Shown: positions 41,335-53,197, counted from the first letter of the stretch. The stretch is DNA of 58,123 bases from JAKVJE01 sp047722305 (GCA_047722305.1 JBDNYM010000009.1:1-58123), one strand, 5' to 3'. Translations and numbers: made by a program. The notes: generated from the letters alone by a model not told the origin.

Positions 41335-42579
41335 ATGGCCGCAGGACGCAGCAGCATCCCCGACGCGCTCACTGCGCTGCGGGAGGGCAAGCCGGTGCTC
41401 GTCGCCGACAACGAGGACCGCGAGAACGAGGGCGACGCCATCATCTCGGCCGCCCTCGCCACGCCGGAGTGGATCGCCTGGATGGTGCGCCACACCAGCG
41501 GCTACCTGTGCGCGCCGATGCCCGGCGACATCGCCGACCGGCTCAACCTGCCGTACATGACCATGCACAGCCAGGACCCGAACCAGACCGCGTACACGAT
41601 CTCGGTGGACGCGACCGACCGGCGCTCCACCGGCATCTCCGCCGCCGAGCGCGCCCACACGCTGAATGTGCTCGGCAGCCCCACGTCCACGGCGGCGTCG
41701 GTGATCCGTCCCGGCCACGTCCTGCCGCTGCGGGCGCGCCCGGACGGCGTGCTGGAGCGCGGCGGGCACACCGAGGCCGCCGTCGACCTGATGCGCCTGG
41801 CCGGCCTGTACCCGGTGGGGAGCCTGGCCGAGATGGTGCACGACGACGGCACCATGGTGCGCTACCCCGACCTGGTGCGCATCGGCGAGGAGGCCGGGCT
41901 GCCGGTCATCACCGTCGCCCAGATCGTGGAGTGGCGGGGCGCGCACCCCTACCCCGAGGCGGCGCCCGCCGATCAGCGCGAGCCCGCCCGGGTCTCGTTC
42001 GACGTCGAGACCAAGCTGCCCACCGCCTACGGCGACTTCCGGGTGCGCGGCTATCACGACCAGCGCACCAACGCCGAGCACCTGGCCCTGCTCGGCCAGC
42101 AGCAGCTGGCGCAGGTGCCGCTGGTGCGCGTGCAGTCGGAGTGCCTCACCGGCGAGACGTTCGGGTCGCTGCGCTGCGAGTGCGGCCCGCAGCTGCACGA
42201 GTCGATGCGGATGATCGCCGCCGAGGGCGGAGCCGTTATATACCTGCGCGGGCATGAAGGCCGCGGCATCGGCCTGCTCGACAAGCTCCGCGCCTACAAG
42301 CTGCAGGACGGCGGGCTCGACACCGTCGACGCCAACCTCGCCCTCGGCCATCAGGACGACGAGCGCGAGTACGGCGCCGCGGCGGCCATCCTGCACGACC
42401 TGGGGATGGAGCGGGTCCGGCTGCTCAGCAACAACCCCGACAAGGCCACCGCACTGCGCGCCCACGGCATAACCGTGGACGACCAGGTGCCCCTCATCGT
42501 GGGCGCCAACGCCATCAACCAGCGGTACCTGGAGACCAAGCGCGACCGGATGGGGCACATCCTGCCCCACGACATCTGA
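41335..42579 (+). CDS. ribBA: 3,4-dihydroxy-2-butanone-4-phosphate synthase / GTP cyclohydrolase II
   Basis: A bifunctional enzyme (414 aa) that makes both starting branches of riboflavin synthesis. The RibB half shows EDRENEGDAI (residues 27-36), the STGISAAERA loop and RPGHVLPLRA. The RibA half has the zinc motif CLTGETFGSLRCECGPQ at about 271-287, LRGHEGRGIGL and the late LLSNNPDKATAL. All catalytic motifs of both halves are present. GAGAGGAACG precedes the ATG. Confidence 0.95.
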   Translation: MAAGRSSIPDALTALREGKPVLVADNEDRENEGDAIISAALATPEWIAWMVRHTSGYLCAPMPGDIADRLNLPYMTMHSQDPNQTAYTISVDATDRRSTGISAAERAHTLNVLGSPTSTAASVIRPGHVLPLRARPDGVLERGGHTEAAVDLMRLAGLYPVGSLAEMVHDDGTMVRYPDLVRIGEEAGLPVITVAQIVEWRGAHPYPEAAPADQREPARVSFDVETKLPTAYGDFRVRGYHDQRTNAEHLALLGQQQLAQVPLVRVQSECLTGETFGSLRCECGPQLHESMRMIAAEGGAVIYLRGHEGRGIGLLDKLRAYKLQDGGLDTVDANLALGHQDDEREYGAAAAILHDLGMERVRLLSNNPDKATALRAHGITVDDQVPLIVGANAINQRYLETKRDRMGHILPHDI

Positions 42580-42605
42580 GCCGGACGCGAAGCGAAGGAG
42601 CGAGC

Positions 42606-43079
42606 ATGAGTGCAGAGGGCATCCCCGAGATCCGGGCGGACGGGCACGGGCTGAAGGTCACGATCGTCGCGTCCCAGTGGCACGCGCAGGTGATGGACGG
42701 ATTGGTCGCCGGCGCACAGCGGGCGCTGGAGCAGGCCGGGGCCGAGCACGTCCTGGTGCGCGTGCCGGGCAGCTTCGAACTGCCCGTGGCCGCCCAGGCC
42801 GCGCTGCGGGGCGGGGCCGACGCGGTGGTCGCGCTGGGCGTGATCATTCGAGGCGGCACCCCGCACTTCGACTTCGTGTGCCGGGCCGCCACCGACGGGC
42901 TCACCCGCGTCGCGCTCGACGCGGGCCGCGCCGTCGGCTTCGGGCTGCTCACCTGCGACGACGATGCCCAGGCCCTCGACCGCGCCGGCCTGCCCGGTTC
43001 GGCGGAGGACAAGGGCGGGGAGGCCGCCTGGGCCGCCCTGTCCTGCACCCGCACCCTGCGCGCCCTCGCGGCGAGCTGA
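42606..43079 (+). CDS. ribH: 6,7-dimethyl-8-ribityllumazine synthase
   Basis: Condenses the pyrimidine and dihydroxybutanone phosphate into lumazine. It has 157 aa, the normal size for the icosahedral or pentameric enzyme. Motifs are VASQWHAQVMDGLV (substrate Trp), VPGSFELPVAAQAAL, VALGVIIRGGTPHFDFV with the catalytic His, and FGLLTCDDDAQALDR. A purine-rich GAAGGAGCG lies before the ATG. It is the last gene of the riboflavin operon; the convergent MFS gene ends 4 bp away. Confidence 0.95.
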   Translation: MSAEGIPEIRADGHGLKVTIVASQWHAQVMDGLVAGAQRALEQAGAEHVLVRVPGSFELPVAAQAALRGGADAVVALGVIIRGGTPHFDFVCRAATDGLTRVALDAGRAVGFGLLTCDDDAQALDRAGLPGSAEDKGGEAAWAALSCTRTLRALAAS

Positions 43080-43083
43080 GCCC

Positions 43084-44388
43084 CTACCCGATCGGGCGGC
43101 GACGGGTCTCCGGCCCCCAGATCCACACCACGACGGCGGCGACGAGCGCGAACGCGCTGATGCCGACGAACACCGCCCAGGCGCCGACGGCCTGCAGCGT
43201 CCAGGCGACGGCGATGGGCATGACGACGGTGAGCAGCTTGGCGACCGCGTTGGCGATGCCGACCCCGCGGAACCGCACGCTGGTGGGGAACAGCTCGGAG
43301 GCGTACACGGCGACGACGGACGCCATCAGCACGTAGAAGCACACGGTCAGGAAGAACCCGACCACCACGGCGGCGGCCTGGCTGGTCTGCAGCGCGTAGA
43401 CCAGCCCGAACGCGGCGGTGAGGATGAACGCCGGCACGATGGTGGCCTTGCGGCCGATGCGATCGATGAGCAGGGCCCCGGCGGCGCAGCCGACGGGCGC
43501 GCCCACCATCATGAGGGTGCTGAGCCCGAGCGATCCGCTGAGGTCGATGCCGCGTTTGACCAGCAGGGTCGGCACCCACGAGGTGAAGGTGTACTGGCAC
43601 ACGATGGTGGCGGACACGGCGACGATGGCCACGATGAGCGCGGTGGCCGCAGACCGGGTGCGGACGGCGGCGGGGACGGGGTCCGGCGCGTCGTCCTGCC
43701 CGCTGCGTTCCAGCTCGGCGACGATCTGCTCGGCCTCCTGGACGCGGCCGTGCACGGCCAGCCAGCGGGGAGATTCCGGGATGTCGCGCCGCAGCAGCCA
43801 GAGCACGCCGGCGAGGACGCCGACGCCCACGAACATGACGCGCCAGCCGAAGCGGGGGATGATCCACGTGCACAGCAGCAGCGTGATCGGGGCCCCGCAG
43901 TTGGCGATGACGGACACGAGGGCGCACCAGCGCCCGCGGCGGCGCACAGGCGCGAACTCGTTGACCATGGAGTACCCGGTGACGATCTCGGCCCCGAGCC
44001 CGATGCCGGCGCCGAGACGGGTGAGGGTCAGCACGGTCATGCTGGGGGCGAAGGCGCCGAGCAGCGTGAAGCCGCCGAACAGCAGCAGGTTGATCTGGTA
44101 GGCGGTGCGACGGCCGCGCAGGTCGCCGATGAAGCCGGCCATGAGCGAGCCGACGAACAGCCCCAGGAAGCCGGCCGACATGAACAGCGAGTTCTGCTCC
44201 AACGTCGACCAGCCGCTCTTGAGGGCGGCGCCGGCGACGGCGCTGGCCATGTAGACGTCGATGGCGTCGAGCCACATGCCGGCCGCGACCAGGCCGAACA
44301 CCCGGTAGAAGAGCGGGGATTCGCGGGTGCGGTCCACCCGGGAGATGAGGCCCGCCGCAGTGGGACGGGCGATGGCGGCGGCGGTCAT
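43084..44388 (-). CDS. MFS transporter coupled to the leucine operon
   Basis: A major facilitator of 434 aa with twelve predicted helices. It resembles the sugar/aromatic-acid:H+ symporter group: GFLGLFVGSLMAGFIGDLRGRR carries the loop 2-3 motif, and IPESPRWLAVHGR ends the first half. The second half has GSLGLSTLMMVGAPVGCAAG and DRIGRKA. Its ATG overlaps the leuD stop by ATGA, so it belongs to the leu transcript. The substrate is unknown; a branched-chain intermediate or related acid is a guess from position. Confidence 0.82.
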   Translation of the reverse strand: MTAAAIARPTAAGLISRVDRTRESPLFYRVFGLVAAGMWLDAIDVYMASAVAGAALKSGWSTLEQNSLFMSAGFLGLFVGSLMAGFIGDLRGRRTAYQINLLLFGGFTLLGAFAPSMTVLTLTRLGAGIGLGAEIVTGYSMVNEFAPVRRRGRWCALVSVIANCGAPITLLLCTWIIPRFGWRVMFVGVGVLAGVLWLLRRDIPESPRWLAVHGRVQEAEQIVAELERSGQDDAPDPVPAAVRTRSAATALIVAIVAVSATIVCQYTFTSWVPTLLVKRGIDLSGSLGLSTLMMVGAPVGCAAGALLIDRIGRKATIVPAFILTAAFGLVYALQTSQAAAVVVGFFLTVCFYVLMASVVAVYASELFPTSVRFRGVGIANAVAKLLTVVMPIAVAWTLQAVGAWAVFVGISAFALVAAVVVWIWGPETRRRPIG

Positions 44389-45056
44389 GCGGACACTTCC
44401 TGAGCGCTGCTGTCGGCGGCGCAGGACGCGCCGCTGGCGTTGGCGCGGGCGGCGCTGCCGGCTTCGGCCGCGGCGCTGGCGTTGGTGCGGATGCGGTACG
44501 CGGGGATGCGGCGCTCGTAGACGTCGATGCGGTCAGCCAGTTTGAGGGTCGCGGCGATGGGATCGAGCCCTTCGAGGAGACGCTGCTTCCAGTCGGGGGC
44601 GATGTCGAACGTGAACGTGCCGGCTGCGGAGCGGACTTCCTGGGCGGGCAGATCGATCTCGATCTCGGCGGCGGGCGGCAGGGCGGCGAGCGCCTCGCGC
44701 TGCTCGCGCGGCAGGCGCACCGCGAGCAGCCCGTTGCTGACGCTGTTCATGGCGAAGATGTCAGAGTATCCCCCGGCGATGACGGCCCGGAAGCCGAAGC
44801 CGGCGAGCGCCCAGACGGCATGCTCGCGGGACGACCCGCAGCCGAAGTTCTCCCCGGCGATGAGGATGCCGGCCCCGGCCCGCTCGGGCCGGTTGAGCAC
44901 GAAGCCGGGGTCGCTGCGCCAGTCGTGGAACAGGTCTTTGCCGTACCCGGTGCGCCCGACGCGCTTGAGGAACTGCTTGGGGATGATCTGGTCGGTGTCG
45001 ATGTTGTCTTTCAGCATGGGCGCGGCCGTGCCCCGGATGATCTCGATGGCTTCCAT
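44385..45056 (-). CDS. leuD: 3-isopropylmalate dehydratase small subunit
   Basis: Swivel domain of isopropylmalate isomerase, partner of LeuC (223 aa). Recognised blocks are LKDNIDTDQIIPKQFLKRV, LIAGENFGCGSSREHAVWAL and FAMNSVSNGLLAVRLP. The ATG at 45056 is where homology starts; it overlaps the leuC stop by 1 nt. The protein carries about 30 extra Ala/Ser-rich residues at its C-terminus compared with the usual length near 200. It is followed without a gap by the MFS gene. Confidence 0.94.
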   Translation of the reverse strand: MEAIEIIRGTAAPMLKDNIDTDQIIPKQFLKRVGRTGYGKDLFHDWRSDPGFVLNRPERAGAGILIAGENFGCGSSREHAVWALAGFGFRAVIAGGYSDIFAMNSVSNGLLAVRLPREQREALAALPPAAEIEIDLPAQEVRSAAGTFTFDIAPDWKQRLLEGLDPIAATLKLADRIDVYERRIPAYRIRTNASAAAEAGSAARANASGASCAADSSAQEVSA

Positions 45057-46537
45057 CAGTGCTGTGCTCCGATTCGTTCGTGCCGCCCGGTGGATCCCGC
45101 CGGGCTCGCATCGGGCGCGTCGGGCTCGGTGCGGATGTCGATGAAGTGGCCGTTGAGCGCGGCCGCGGCCACCATGGCCGGGCTGGCCAGGTGGGTGCGG
45201 GAGCCGGCGCCCTGCCGGCCCTCGAAGTTGCGGTTGGACGTGGATGCGCAGTGCATCCCCGCCGGTACCTGGTCGGCGTTCATGGCGAGGCACGCGGAGC
45301 AGCCGGGGTCGCGCCATTCGCAGCCGGCGTCTTTGAATACCTGGTCGAGGCCGGCCTGCTCGGCGGCGATCTTGACCTGCCGCGAGCCGGGGACGACCCA
45401 GGCGGTGACCCGCGGGTCGACGTGACGGCCGCGCAGCACGTCGGCGGCAGCCTCGAGGTCGCTCAGCCGGCCGTTGGTGCACGAGCCGAAGAAGGCGTAG
45501 CGGATGGGGATGTCGGCGACCCGCATCCCGGGCCGCAGGTCCTGGTAGGCGTAGGCCTTGACCTCGTCGGGGGTGGCCGGCTCGGGCAGGGGCCGGTCGA
45601 TGGGGACGGCCATGCCGGGGTTGGTGCCCCAGGTGACGCTGGGGGCGATCTCGGCGGCATCCACATCCACAATGCGATCGAACGCCTCGGGGGCATCGGT
45701 GCGGTAGCGGCTCCAGGCCCCGCGGGCCGCATCCATGTCCGCCGGGGCGTATTCGCGGCCGGCGACGTAGGCGAACGTGGTCTCGTCGGGGGCGACCATG
45801 CCCATCTTGGCGCCGCCCTCGATGGCCATGTTGCACAGCGTCATGCGCTCTTCCATCGACAGCGCGCGGATGGTGTCGCCGCAGAACTCGATGGCGCAGC
45901 CGGCCCCGAACGAGATGCCCTCGCGGGCGATGACGTGCATGATGAGGTCTTTGGCGGTGACCCGCTCCCCCAGCTGCCCCTGCACCCGGACGGCCAGGTT
46001 GCCGGGCTTCTGCTGCCAGACGGTCTGGGTGGCGAGCACGTGCTCGACCTCGGTGGTGCCGATGCCGAAGGCGATCGACCCGAAGGCGCCGTGGGTGGCG
46101 GTGTGCGAGTCGCCGCACACGATCACCATGCCCGGCTGGGTGAGCCCCAGCTGCGGGCCGATGACGTGCACGATGCCCTGGCGGCGCTCGCCCATGCCGG
46201 CCAGCCGCACGCCGAACTCTTCGGCGTTGCGCTGCAGGGTGTCGATCTGCAGCTGCGAGATGGGGTCCGTGATGACGCCGGTGCCGTCGGTGGGGACGTT
46301 GTGGTCCATGGTGGCGAAGGTGCGATCGGGGCGGCGCACGGGGCGCCCGGCGTCGCGCAGCCCCTGGAACGCCTGGGGGCTGGTGACCTCGTGCACGAGG
46401 TGCAGGTCGACGTACAGCAGCTGCGGGTGGCCCTCCTCGCCGGCGACCACATGGTCGTCCCACAGCTTGTCGAACATGGTGCGGGGGCGCTGGGTGTTCG
46501 TCTGCGAACGCGGTGCGGTTTCGGATCGCTCAGTCAT
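45056..46537 (-). CDS. leuC: 3-isopropylmalate dehydratase large subunit
   Basis: An aconitase-family [4Fe-4S] enzyme of leucine synthesis (493 aa). Cluster cysteines are seen in FFGSCTNGR and in PGCSACLAM. Other blocks are YVDLHLVHEVTSPQAF, VCGDSHTATHGAFG and GAKMGMVAPDETTF. The first 20 residues are a Ser/Thr/Arg-rich extension before MFDKLWDDHVV, so an internal ATG at that point is possible. The ATG used here overlaps the leuB stop by 8 nt, supporting translational coupling. Confidence 0.95.
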   Translation of the reverse strand: MTERSETAPRSQTNTQRPRTMFDKLWDDHVVAGEEGHPQLLYVDLHLVHEVTSPQAFQGLRDAGRPVRRPDRTFATMDHNVPTDGTGVITDPISQLQIDTLQRNAEEFGVRLAGMGERRQGIVHVIGPQLGLTQPGMVIVCGDSHTATHGAFGSIAFGIGTTEVEHVLATQTVWQQKPGNLAVRVQGQLGERVTAKDLIMHVIAREGISFGAGCAIEFCGDTIRALSMEERMTLCNMAIEGGAKMGMVAPDETTFAYVAGREYAPADMDAARGAWSRYRTDAPEAFDRIVDVDAAEIAPSVTWGTNPGMAVPIDRPLPEPATPDEVKAYAYQDLRPGMRVADIPIRYAFFGSCTNGRLSDLEAAADVLRGRHVDPRVTAWVVPGSRQVKIAAEQAGLDQVFKDAGCEWRDPGCSACLAMNADQVPAGMHCASTSNRNFEGRQGAGSRTHLASPAMVAAAALNGHFIDIRTEPDAPDASPAGSTGRHERIGAQH

Positions 46538-47639
46538 GGTTCTCGGTCCTCTCGAAGTGACGGATGACGGCGTCGGTGGCCTGCGCGGTGGTGAGGGTGC
46601 CGTCGAGGTCGGGGGTGACCTCCCCGGCGGCGACGGCGGCGTCCACGGCGGCGTCGATGCGGTCGGCGGTCTCGCGCTGCCCGAACGAGTCGCGCAGCAT
46701 CAGCGACATGGACGAGATCATCGAGATCGGGTCGGCCCGGCCGGTGCCGGCCAGGTCAGGGGCGGACCCGTGGATGGGCTCGTACAGCGACGGCCCGGAC
46801 GACCCGGTGCTGCGCGAGGGGATGGTGCCCAGCGACCCGGTGATCTCGGCGGCCTCATCGCTCAGGATGTCTCCGAACAGGTTCTCGGTGAGGATGACGT
46901 CGAAGCGGGTCGGGTCGGACACGAACTTCATGGCCGTGGCGTCCACATACGCGGCGTCGAAGTCGACGTCGGGGTAGCCGGCGGCGACATCGGCGGCCAC
47001 CCGCCGCCACAGCTTGCTGGTGGCCAGCACGTTGGCCTTGTCCACCAGGGTGACGTGGCGGCGGCGGGTGCGCGCCAGGTCGAAGGCGACCCGGGCGATG
47101 CGCTCGATCTCGTCACGCCGGTAGCGCATGGTGTCGTAGGCCTCGTCGTCGCCCAGGTGCCGGGGCTCGCCGAAGTAGATGCCGCCGGTCAGCTCGCGCA
47201 CGATGACGAAGTCGGTGCCGACGATGATCTCGGGGCGCAGCGGCGAGCGCGCGGCGCGGGCGGCGGTGACCCGGGTGGGGCGCAGGTTGGCGAACAGGCC
47301 CAGCTCGGAGCGCAGGCGCAGCAGCCCGGTCTCGGGACGCATCGGGGCGTCATCCCATTTGGGCCCGCCGATGGCGGCCAGCAGCACGGCGTCCGCAGCC
47401 CGGCAGGCGTGCAGGGTCCCGTCGGGCAGCGGGGTGCCGGTCTGGTCGATGCCGTCGCCGCCGAAGGGGTGCGGCTCGACCGTGTACGAGAACTCGGTGC
47501 CGGTGGCGGCGGCCATGACGCGCAGGCCGGCGGCCATGATCTCCGGTCCGATGCCGTCGCCGGCCAGAGCGACGATGCGGGCGGTGGCGGCACCGGTCGC
47601 GGCGGGCCCGGCGGCCTGCGGGGTGATGGTGGTGGGCAT
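46530..47639 (-). CDS. leuB: 3-isopropylmalate dehydrogenase
   Basis: Oxidative decarboxylation of 3-isopropylmalate with NAD+ (369 aa). Visible are LAGDGIGPEIM, the LRLRSELGLFANLRP loop with active-site Arg residues, KANVLATSKLWR with the catalytic Lys, the ENLFGDILSDEA metal-binding helix and YEPIHGSAPDLAG. The ATG at 47639 is chosen because GGAG lies 7 nt before it and homology starts soon after. It is the first gene of leuB-leuC-leuD-MFS and sits directly behind an attenuator. No leuA is present in the window. Confidence 0.95.
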   Translation of the reverse strand: MPTTITPQAAGPAATGAATARIVALAGDGIGPEIMAAGLRVMAAATGTEFSYTVEPHPFGGDGIDQTGTPLPDGTLHACRAADAVLLAAIGGPKWDDAPMRPETGLLRLRSELGLFANLRPTRVTAARAARSPLRPEIIVGTDFVIVRELTGGIYFGEPRHLGDDEAYDTMRYRRDEIERIARVAFDLARTRRRHVTLVDKANVLATSKLWRRVAADVAAGYPDVDFDAAYVDATAMKFVSDPTRFDVILTENLFGDILSDEAAEITGSLGTIPSRSTGSSGPSLYEPIHGSAPDLAGTGRADPISMISSMSLMLRDSFGQRETADRIDAAVDAAVAAGEVTPDLDGTLTTAQATDAVIRHFERTENHD

Positions 47640-47666
47640 TGCGGACTCCCTGTTCTCGGCCGCAAC

Positions 47667-47702
47667 GGAAAACACCCCGTTCGCACGGGCGAATGGGGTG
47701 TT
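47667..47702 (-). terminator. Intrinsic terminator of the leu attenuator
   Basis: Minus-strand stem AACACCCC/GGGGTGTT extended by TTCG/CGAA, followed by TTTTCC, 28 bp before leuB. Confidence 0.8.
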
Positions 47703-47763
47703 GCAGCCGATCGAGTCCCCATTCAGTGAGGACTCGACGGGAGCCCTACTGGGAGACCAGTAG
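47691..47763 (-). promoter_or_regulatory. Alternative leader hairpins of the leu attenuator
   Basis: Three mutually exclusive elements lie upstream of the terminator. A pause hairpin CTACTGG/CCAGTAG (47746-47763) covers the leader Leu codons and stop. A second stem TCGAGTCC/GGACTCGA (47711-47737) follows. The antiterminator pairs GAATGGGG with CCCCATTC (47717-47724 with 47691-47698), which would break both the second stem and the terminator. This is the classic layout of ribosome-mediated attenuation. Confidence 0.75.
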
Positions 47764-47823
47764 GACGAGGGCGCAGCGGCGCACGACGGGGCGCTGGACG
47801 CGCTGCCGGCTGATCGTGCTCAT
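47746..47823 (-). CDS. leu operon leader peptide
   Basis: A 25-aa leader with GAGGAG 5 nt before its ATG. Its end reads ALVLLVSQ, encoded by CTC GTC CTA CTG GTC, a Leu/Val run that includes the codon CTA, which is rare in such genomes. A ribosome stalled there for lack of charged tRNA-Leu would sit on the pause hairpin and free the antiterminator. Leu-poor conditions would then let transcription reach leuB. Val codons may add valine sensing. Confidence 0.8.
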   Translation of the reverse strand: MSTISRQRVQRPVVRRCALVLLVSQ

Positions 47824-47853
47824 GACTGCTCCTCGGATCGGGTGATGGGGGCG

Positions 47854-47859
47854 AATATA
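47854..47859 (-). promoter_or_regulatory. -10 box of the leu operon promoter
   Basis: Minus-strand TATATT, 30 nt before the leader-peptide ATG. No good -35 is seen. Confidence 0.45.
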
Positions 47860-47959
47860 GCACTCCGGTCCGGGCGGGGCGAACCGGCGCCGCGGCGGGC
47901 GACATCCACCGCGACGAGCCCGCTCTCCGGGCTCGGAGCGGACCAGGGACGCGCCGAGC

Positions 47960-47988
47960 TTGAAATCTGCTGGAAACATCCGTATGGT
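47960..47988 (+). promoter_or_regulatory. Sigma-70-type promoter of the second MFS gene
   Basis: TTGAAA (47960-47965), a 17-bp spacer and TATGGT (47983-47988). The resulting 5' UTR of about 130 nt before the ATG at 48125 contains no recognised riboswitch. Confidence 0.6.
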
Positions 47989-48124
47989 GTGTCCTACCGC
48001 GCCACAAGCGCGGACATTTTCCTCCGCACCCGGGGAGCGACCACCACCCTCGATCGTTCCGGTGCCTGCCGACTCCACAGCCGGCCGAACTCATCACTCG
48101 TTCTGCACACATCGGAGATCACTC

Positions 48125-49585
48125 ATGTCCGCGACGTACGCCGCCCCGGCAGATACATCCACTTCCCAGCCGGCCAGCAAGCCTGCCAACCCCACCTCTC
48201 GCGTGGTGCTCGCCAGCCTGATCGGCACCACCATCGAGTTCTATGACTTCTACGTCTACGCCACCGCGGCGGTGCTCGTCTTCCCAGCCCTGTTCTTCCC
48301 GACCGCCGACCCCCGCACCGCGATGCTCGCCTCGTTCGCGACCTTCGGCGCCGCCATGCTGGCCCGTCCGTTCGGCGCCATGCTGTTCGGGCACCTCGGC
48401 GACAAGCACGGCCGCAAGACCACGCTGATCGCCAGCCTGCTCACCATGGGCATCGCCACCTTCCTCATCGGCCTGCTGCCCACCTACGCCCTGATCGGCG
48501 TCGCCGCGCCCTTCCTGCTGCTGGTGCTGCGCCTGTGCCAGGGATTCGCCCTGGGCGGCGAGTGGTCCGGCGCCGCACTCGTCGCCACGGAGAACGCCCC
48601 CAAGGGCAAGCGCGCCTGGTTCGGCACGTTCCCCCAGGTCGGCGCCCCCATCGGCTTCATCATCGCCAACGGCCTGTTCCTGGCCATCAACTTCCTGCTG
48701 CCCAACCACAGCGACCCGACGGCCCGCTCCGCCGAGTTCCTGGCGTACGGCTGGCGCATCCCGTTCCTGTTCAGCGCCGTCATGGTGATCATCGGCCTCT
48801 GGGTGCGGATGCACCTGGTCGAGTCGGAGAGCTTCCGTCGCGCCCAGCGCCACGGCGCCGTCAAGCGCGTCCCGCTGGCCGAGGCCTTCCAGAAGAACTG
48901 GCGCCAGCTCATCCTCGGCACCTTCGCGATGCTCGCCACCTACGTGCTCTTCTACCTGATGACCACGTTCACCCTGACGTTCGGCACCACCGCCTCCAGC
49001 GCCGCGGCCGCCAAGGCGTCCGCCGCGAAGGCGGGCAAGGCCTTCGACCCATCCACCTTCGTGCCCGGCCTCGGGTTCAAATACACCGACTTCGTGCTGC
49101 TGATGTGCATCAGCATCGTGTTCTTCGGCGTCTTCACCCTGATCAGCGGGCCGCTGGCCGACAAGATCGGCCGCAAGTGGCTGGTGCTGTGGACCACGCT
49201 CGCGCTGATCGCCTTCGGCTTCGCGTTCCCGCTGTTCCTCAACGCCAACGGCGACCCCAAGTTCACCGGCGCCATGACCATGGCCTTCCTCGTCATCGGG
49301 TTCACCCTGATGGGCCTCACCTTCGGCCCCATGGGCGCCCTGCTGCCCGAGATGTTCCCGACCAACACCCGCTACACCGGGTCGGCGTTCGCCTACAACA
49401 TCAGCTCCATCCTCGGTGCGGCCGTCGCCCCCATGATCGCCGTCGCCCTGTGGGGCCTCGGCAACGGCAGCACCGTCTGGGTCGGGATGTACCTGGTCGC
49501 CATGTCGGTGATCACCGCCGTCTCGCTGCTGTTCACCAAGGAGACGAAAGACACCGACGTGTACGAACTCGACGAGATCGACTAG
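48125..49585 (+). CDS. MFS transporter, metabolite:H+ symporter (MHS) family
   Basis: A 486-aa twelve-helix transporter. The MHS signature is plain: SLIGTTIEFYDFYVYATAA at the first helix, FGHLGDKHGRKTTL at loop 2-3, LRLCQGFALGGEWSGAALVATE at helices 4-5, and FPTNTRYTGSAFAYNISSILG late in the second half. Relatives carry shikimate, citrate, proline/betaine or alpha-ketoglutarate with protons. An Ala/Lys-rich loop (about residues 295-315) is unlike close relatives. GGAG lies 8 nt before the ATG. It is divergent from the leu leader and ends in an intrinsic terminator. Confidence 0.87.
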   Translation: MSATYAAPADTSTSQPASKPANPTSRVVLASLIGTTIEFYDFYVYATAAVLVFPALFFPTADPRTAMLASFATFGAAMLARPFGAMLFGHLGDKHGRKTTLIASLLTMGIATFLIGLLPTYALIGVAAPFLLLVLRLCQGFALGGEWSGAALVATENAPKGKRAWFGTFPQVGAPIGFIIANGLFLAINFLLPNHSDPTARSAEFLAYGWRIPFLFSAVMVIIGLWVRMHLVESESFRRAQRHGAVKRVPLAEAFQKNWRQLILGTFAMLATYVLFYLMTTFTLTFGTTASSAAAAKASAAKAGKAFDPSTFVPGLGFKYTDFVLLMCISIVFFGVFTLISGPLADKIGRKWLVLWTTLALIAFGFAFPLFLNANGDPKFTGAMTMAFLVIGFTLMGLTFGPMGALLPEMFPTNTRYTGSAFAYNISSILGAAVAPMIAVALWGLGNGSTVWVGMYLVAMSVITAVSLLFTKETKDTDVYELDEID

Positions 49586-49607
49586 TCCTCGCTCGTAGCC
49601 GCAGATG

Positions 49608-49657
49608 GCAGCGCCCGTCCGGCCCTCAGGTTCAGGGGTCGAGCGGGCGCTGCTTTT
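49608..49657. terminator. Terminator after the MHS transporter gene
   Basis: Stem GCAGCGCCCG/CGGGCGCTGC around a 26-nt loop, followed by TTTT on the plus strand, 22 bp after the stop. On the other strand it would act on gcvP only weakly, as the T-run is one-sided. Confidence 0.75.
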
Positions 49658-49674
49658 GCGTATCCGGGGCTGCG

Positions 49675-52553
<2,879 letters not shown>

Positions 52554-52557
<4 letters not shown>

Positions 52558-53150
52558 GCGCCCTGCCCCATGGATGTCCGCCCCGCGGATGTCCCGTCTT
52601 CGTCGTCGTCGCTGTCGTCGCCGAACACCTCGTCGTCCGAAGCGACCCCGAGCGCCGTGTCCTCCGGGGAGGACGGGCCGTCGGCGTTGTCGTCGCCCCC
52701 ATCGGTCTCGTCGTCGTCGGCCTCGTCCTCCGCCGCACCCTCCGGCAGCGAATCGACCTCGTCGCCGCTCAGGCCGGAGCACAGCTCCTCGTACTCGTCG
52801 GGGGTCAGCAGCTCGTCCGCATCGGCATCCTCGTCCACCTCGAGGCGGACCAGCCAGCCCTCCTCGTAGGGAGACTCGTTGATGACGCCGGGGTCGTCCT
52901 CGAGCGCCTCGTTGACCTCCGCGATGCGGCCCGGCAGCGGGGCGTAGATCTGGGCCACATTCTTGGTCGACTCGACCTCGGCGATGACGTCGGCGGCCTT
53001 GACGTGATCGCCGACCGTCGGCAGGTCGACGTAGACCACCTCGCCCAGCTGCCGCTGCGCGTAGTCCGTGATCCCCACCGTGGCGGGGACGCGGTTCAAC
53101 GAGATCCACTCGTGATCGCGAGAGTAGTGGACTTCATCCGGTTCGCTCAT
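52554..53150 (-). CDS. gcvH: Glycine cleavage system H protein with long acidic tail
   Basis: Lipoyl carrier protein of the glycine cleavage system. The normal fold is complete in residues 1-128: HEWISLNRVPATVGITDYAQ, GEVVYVDLP, the lipoylated Lys63 in VESTKNVAQIYAPLPG, then SPYEEGWLVRLEVD. Typical GcvH ends near residue 128. Here about 70 more residues follow, in which 27 of 58 (129-186) are Asp or Glu and none is basic, ending in RTSMGQGA. GGAGGAAGG lies 7 nt before the ATG. The tail reads straight into the gcvP start overlap, so it is not an obvious frameshift product. It could affect solubility, binding to GcvP/GcvT or metal binding. Confidence 0.93.
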
Positions 53151-53197
53151 GACGGGGCCTTCCTCCCAAATGTTCTCCGCTCGGGCTGGAGCGGTTG

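Noticed and set aside
47842..48246. 134-codon plus-strand frame over the leu promoter region
   Set aside because: Overlaps the start of the MHS transporter in another frame; no similarity.
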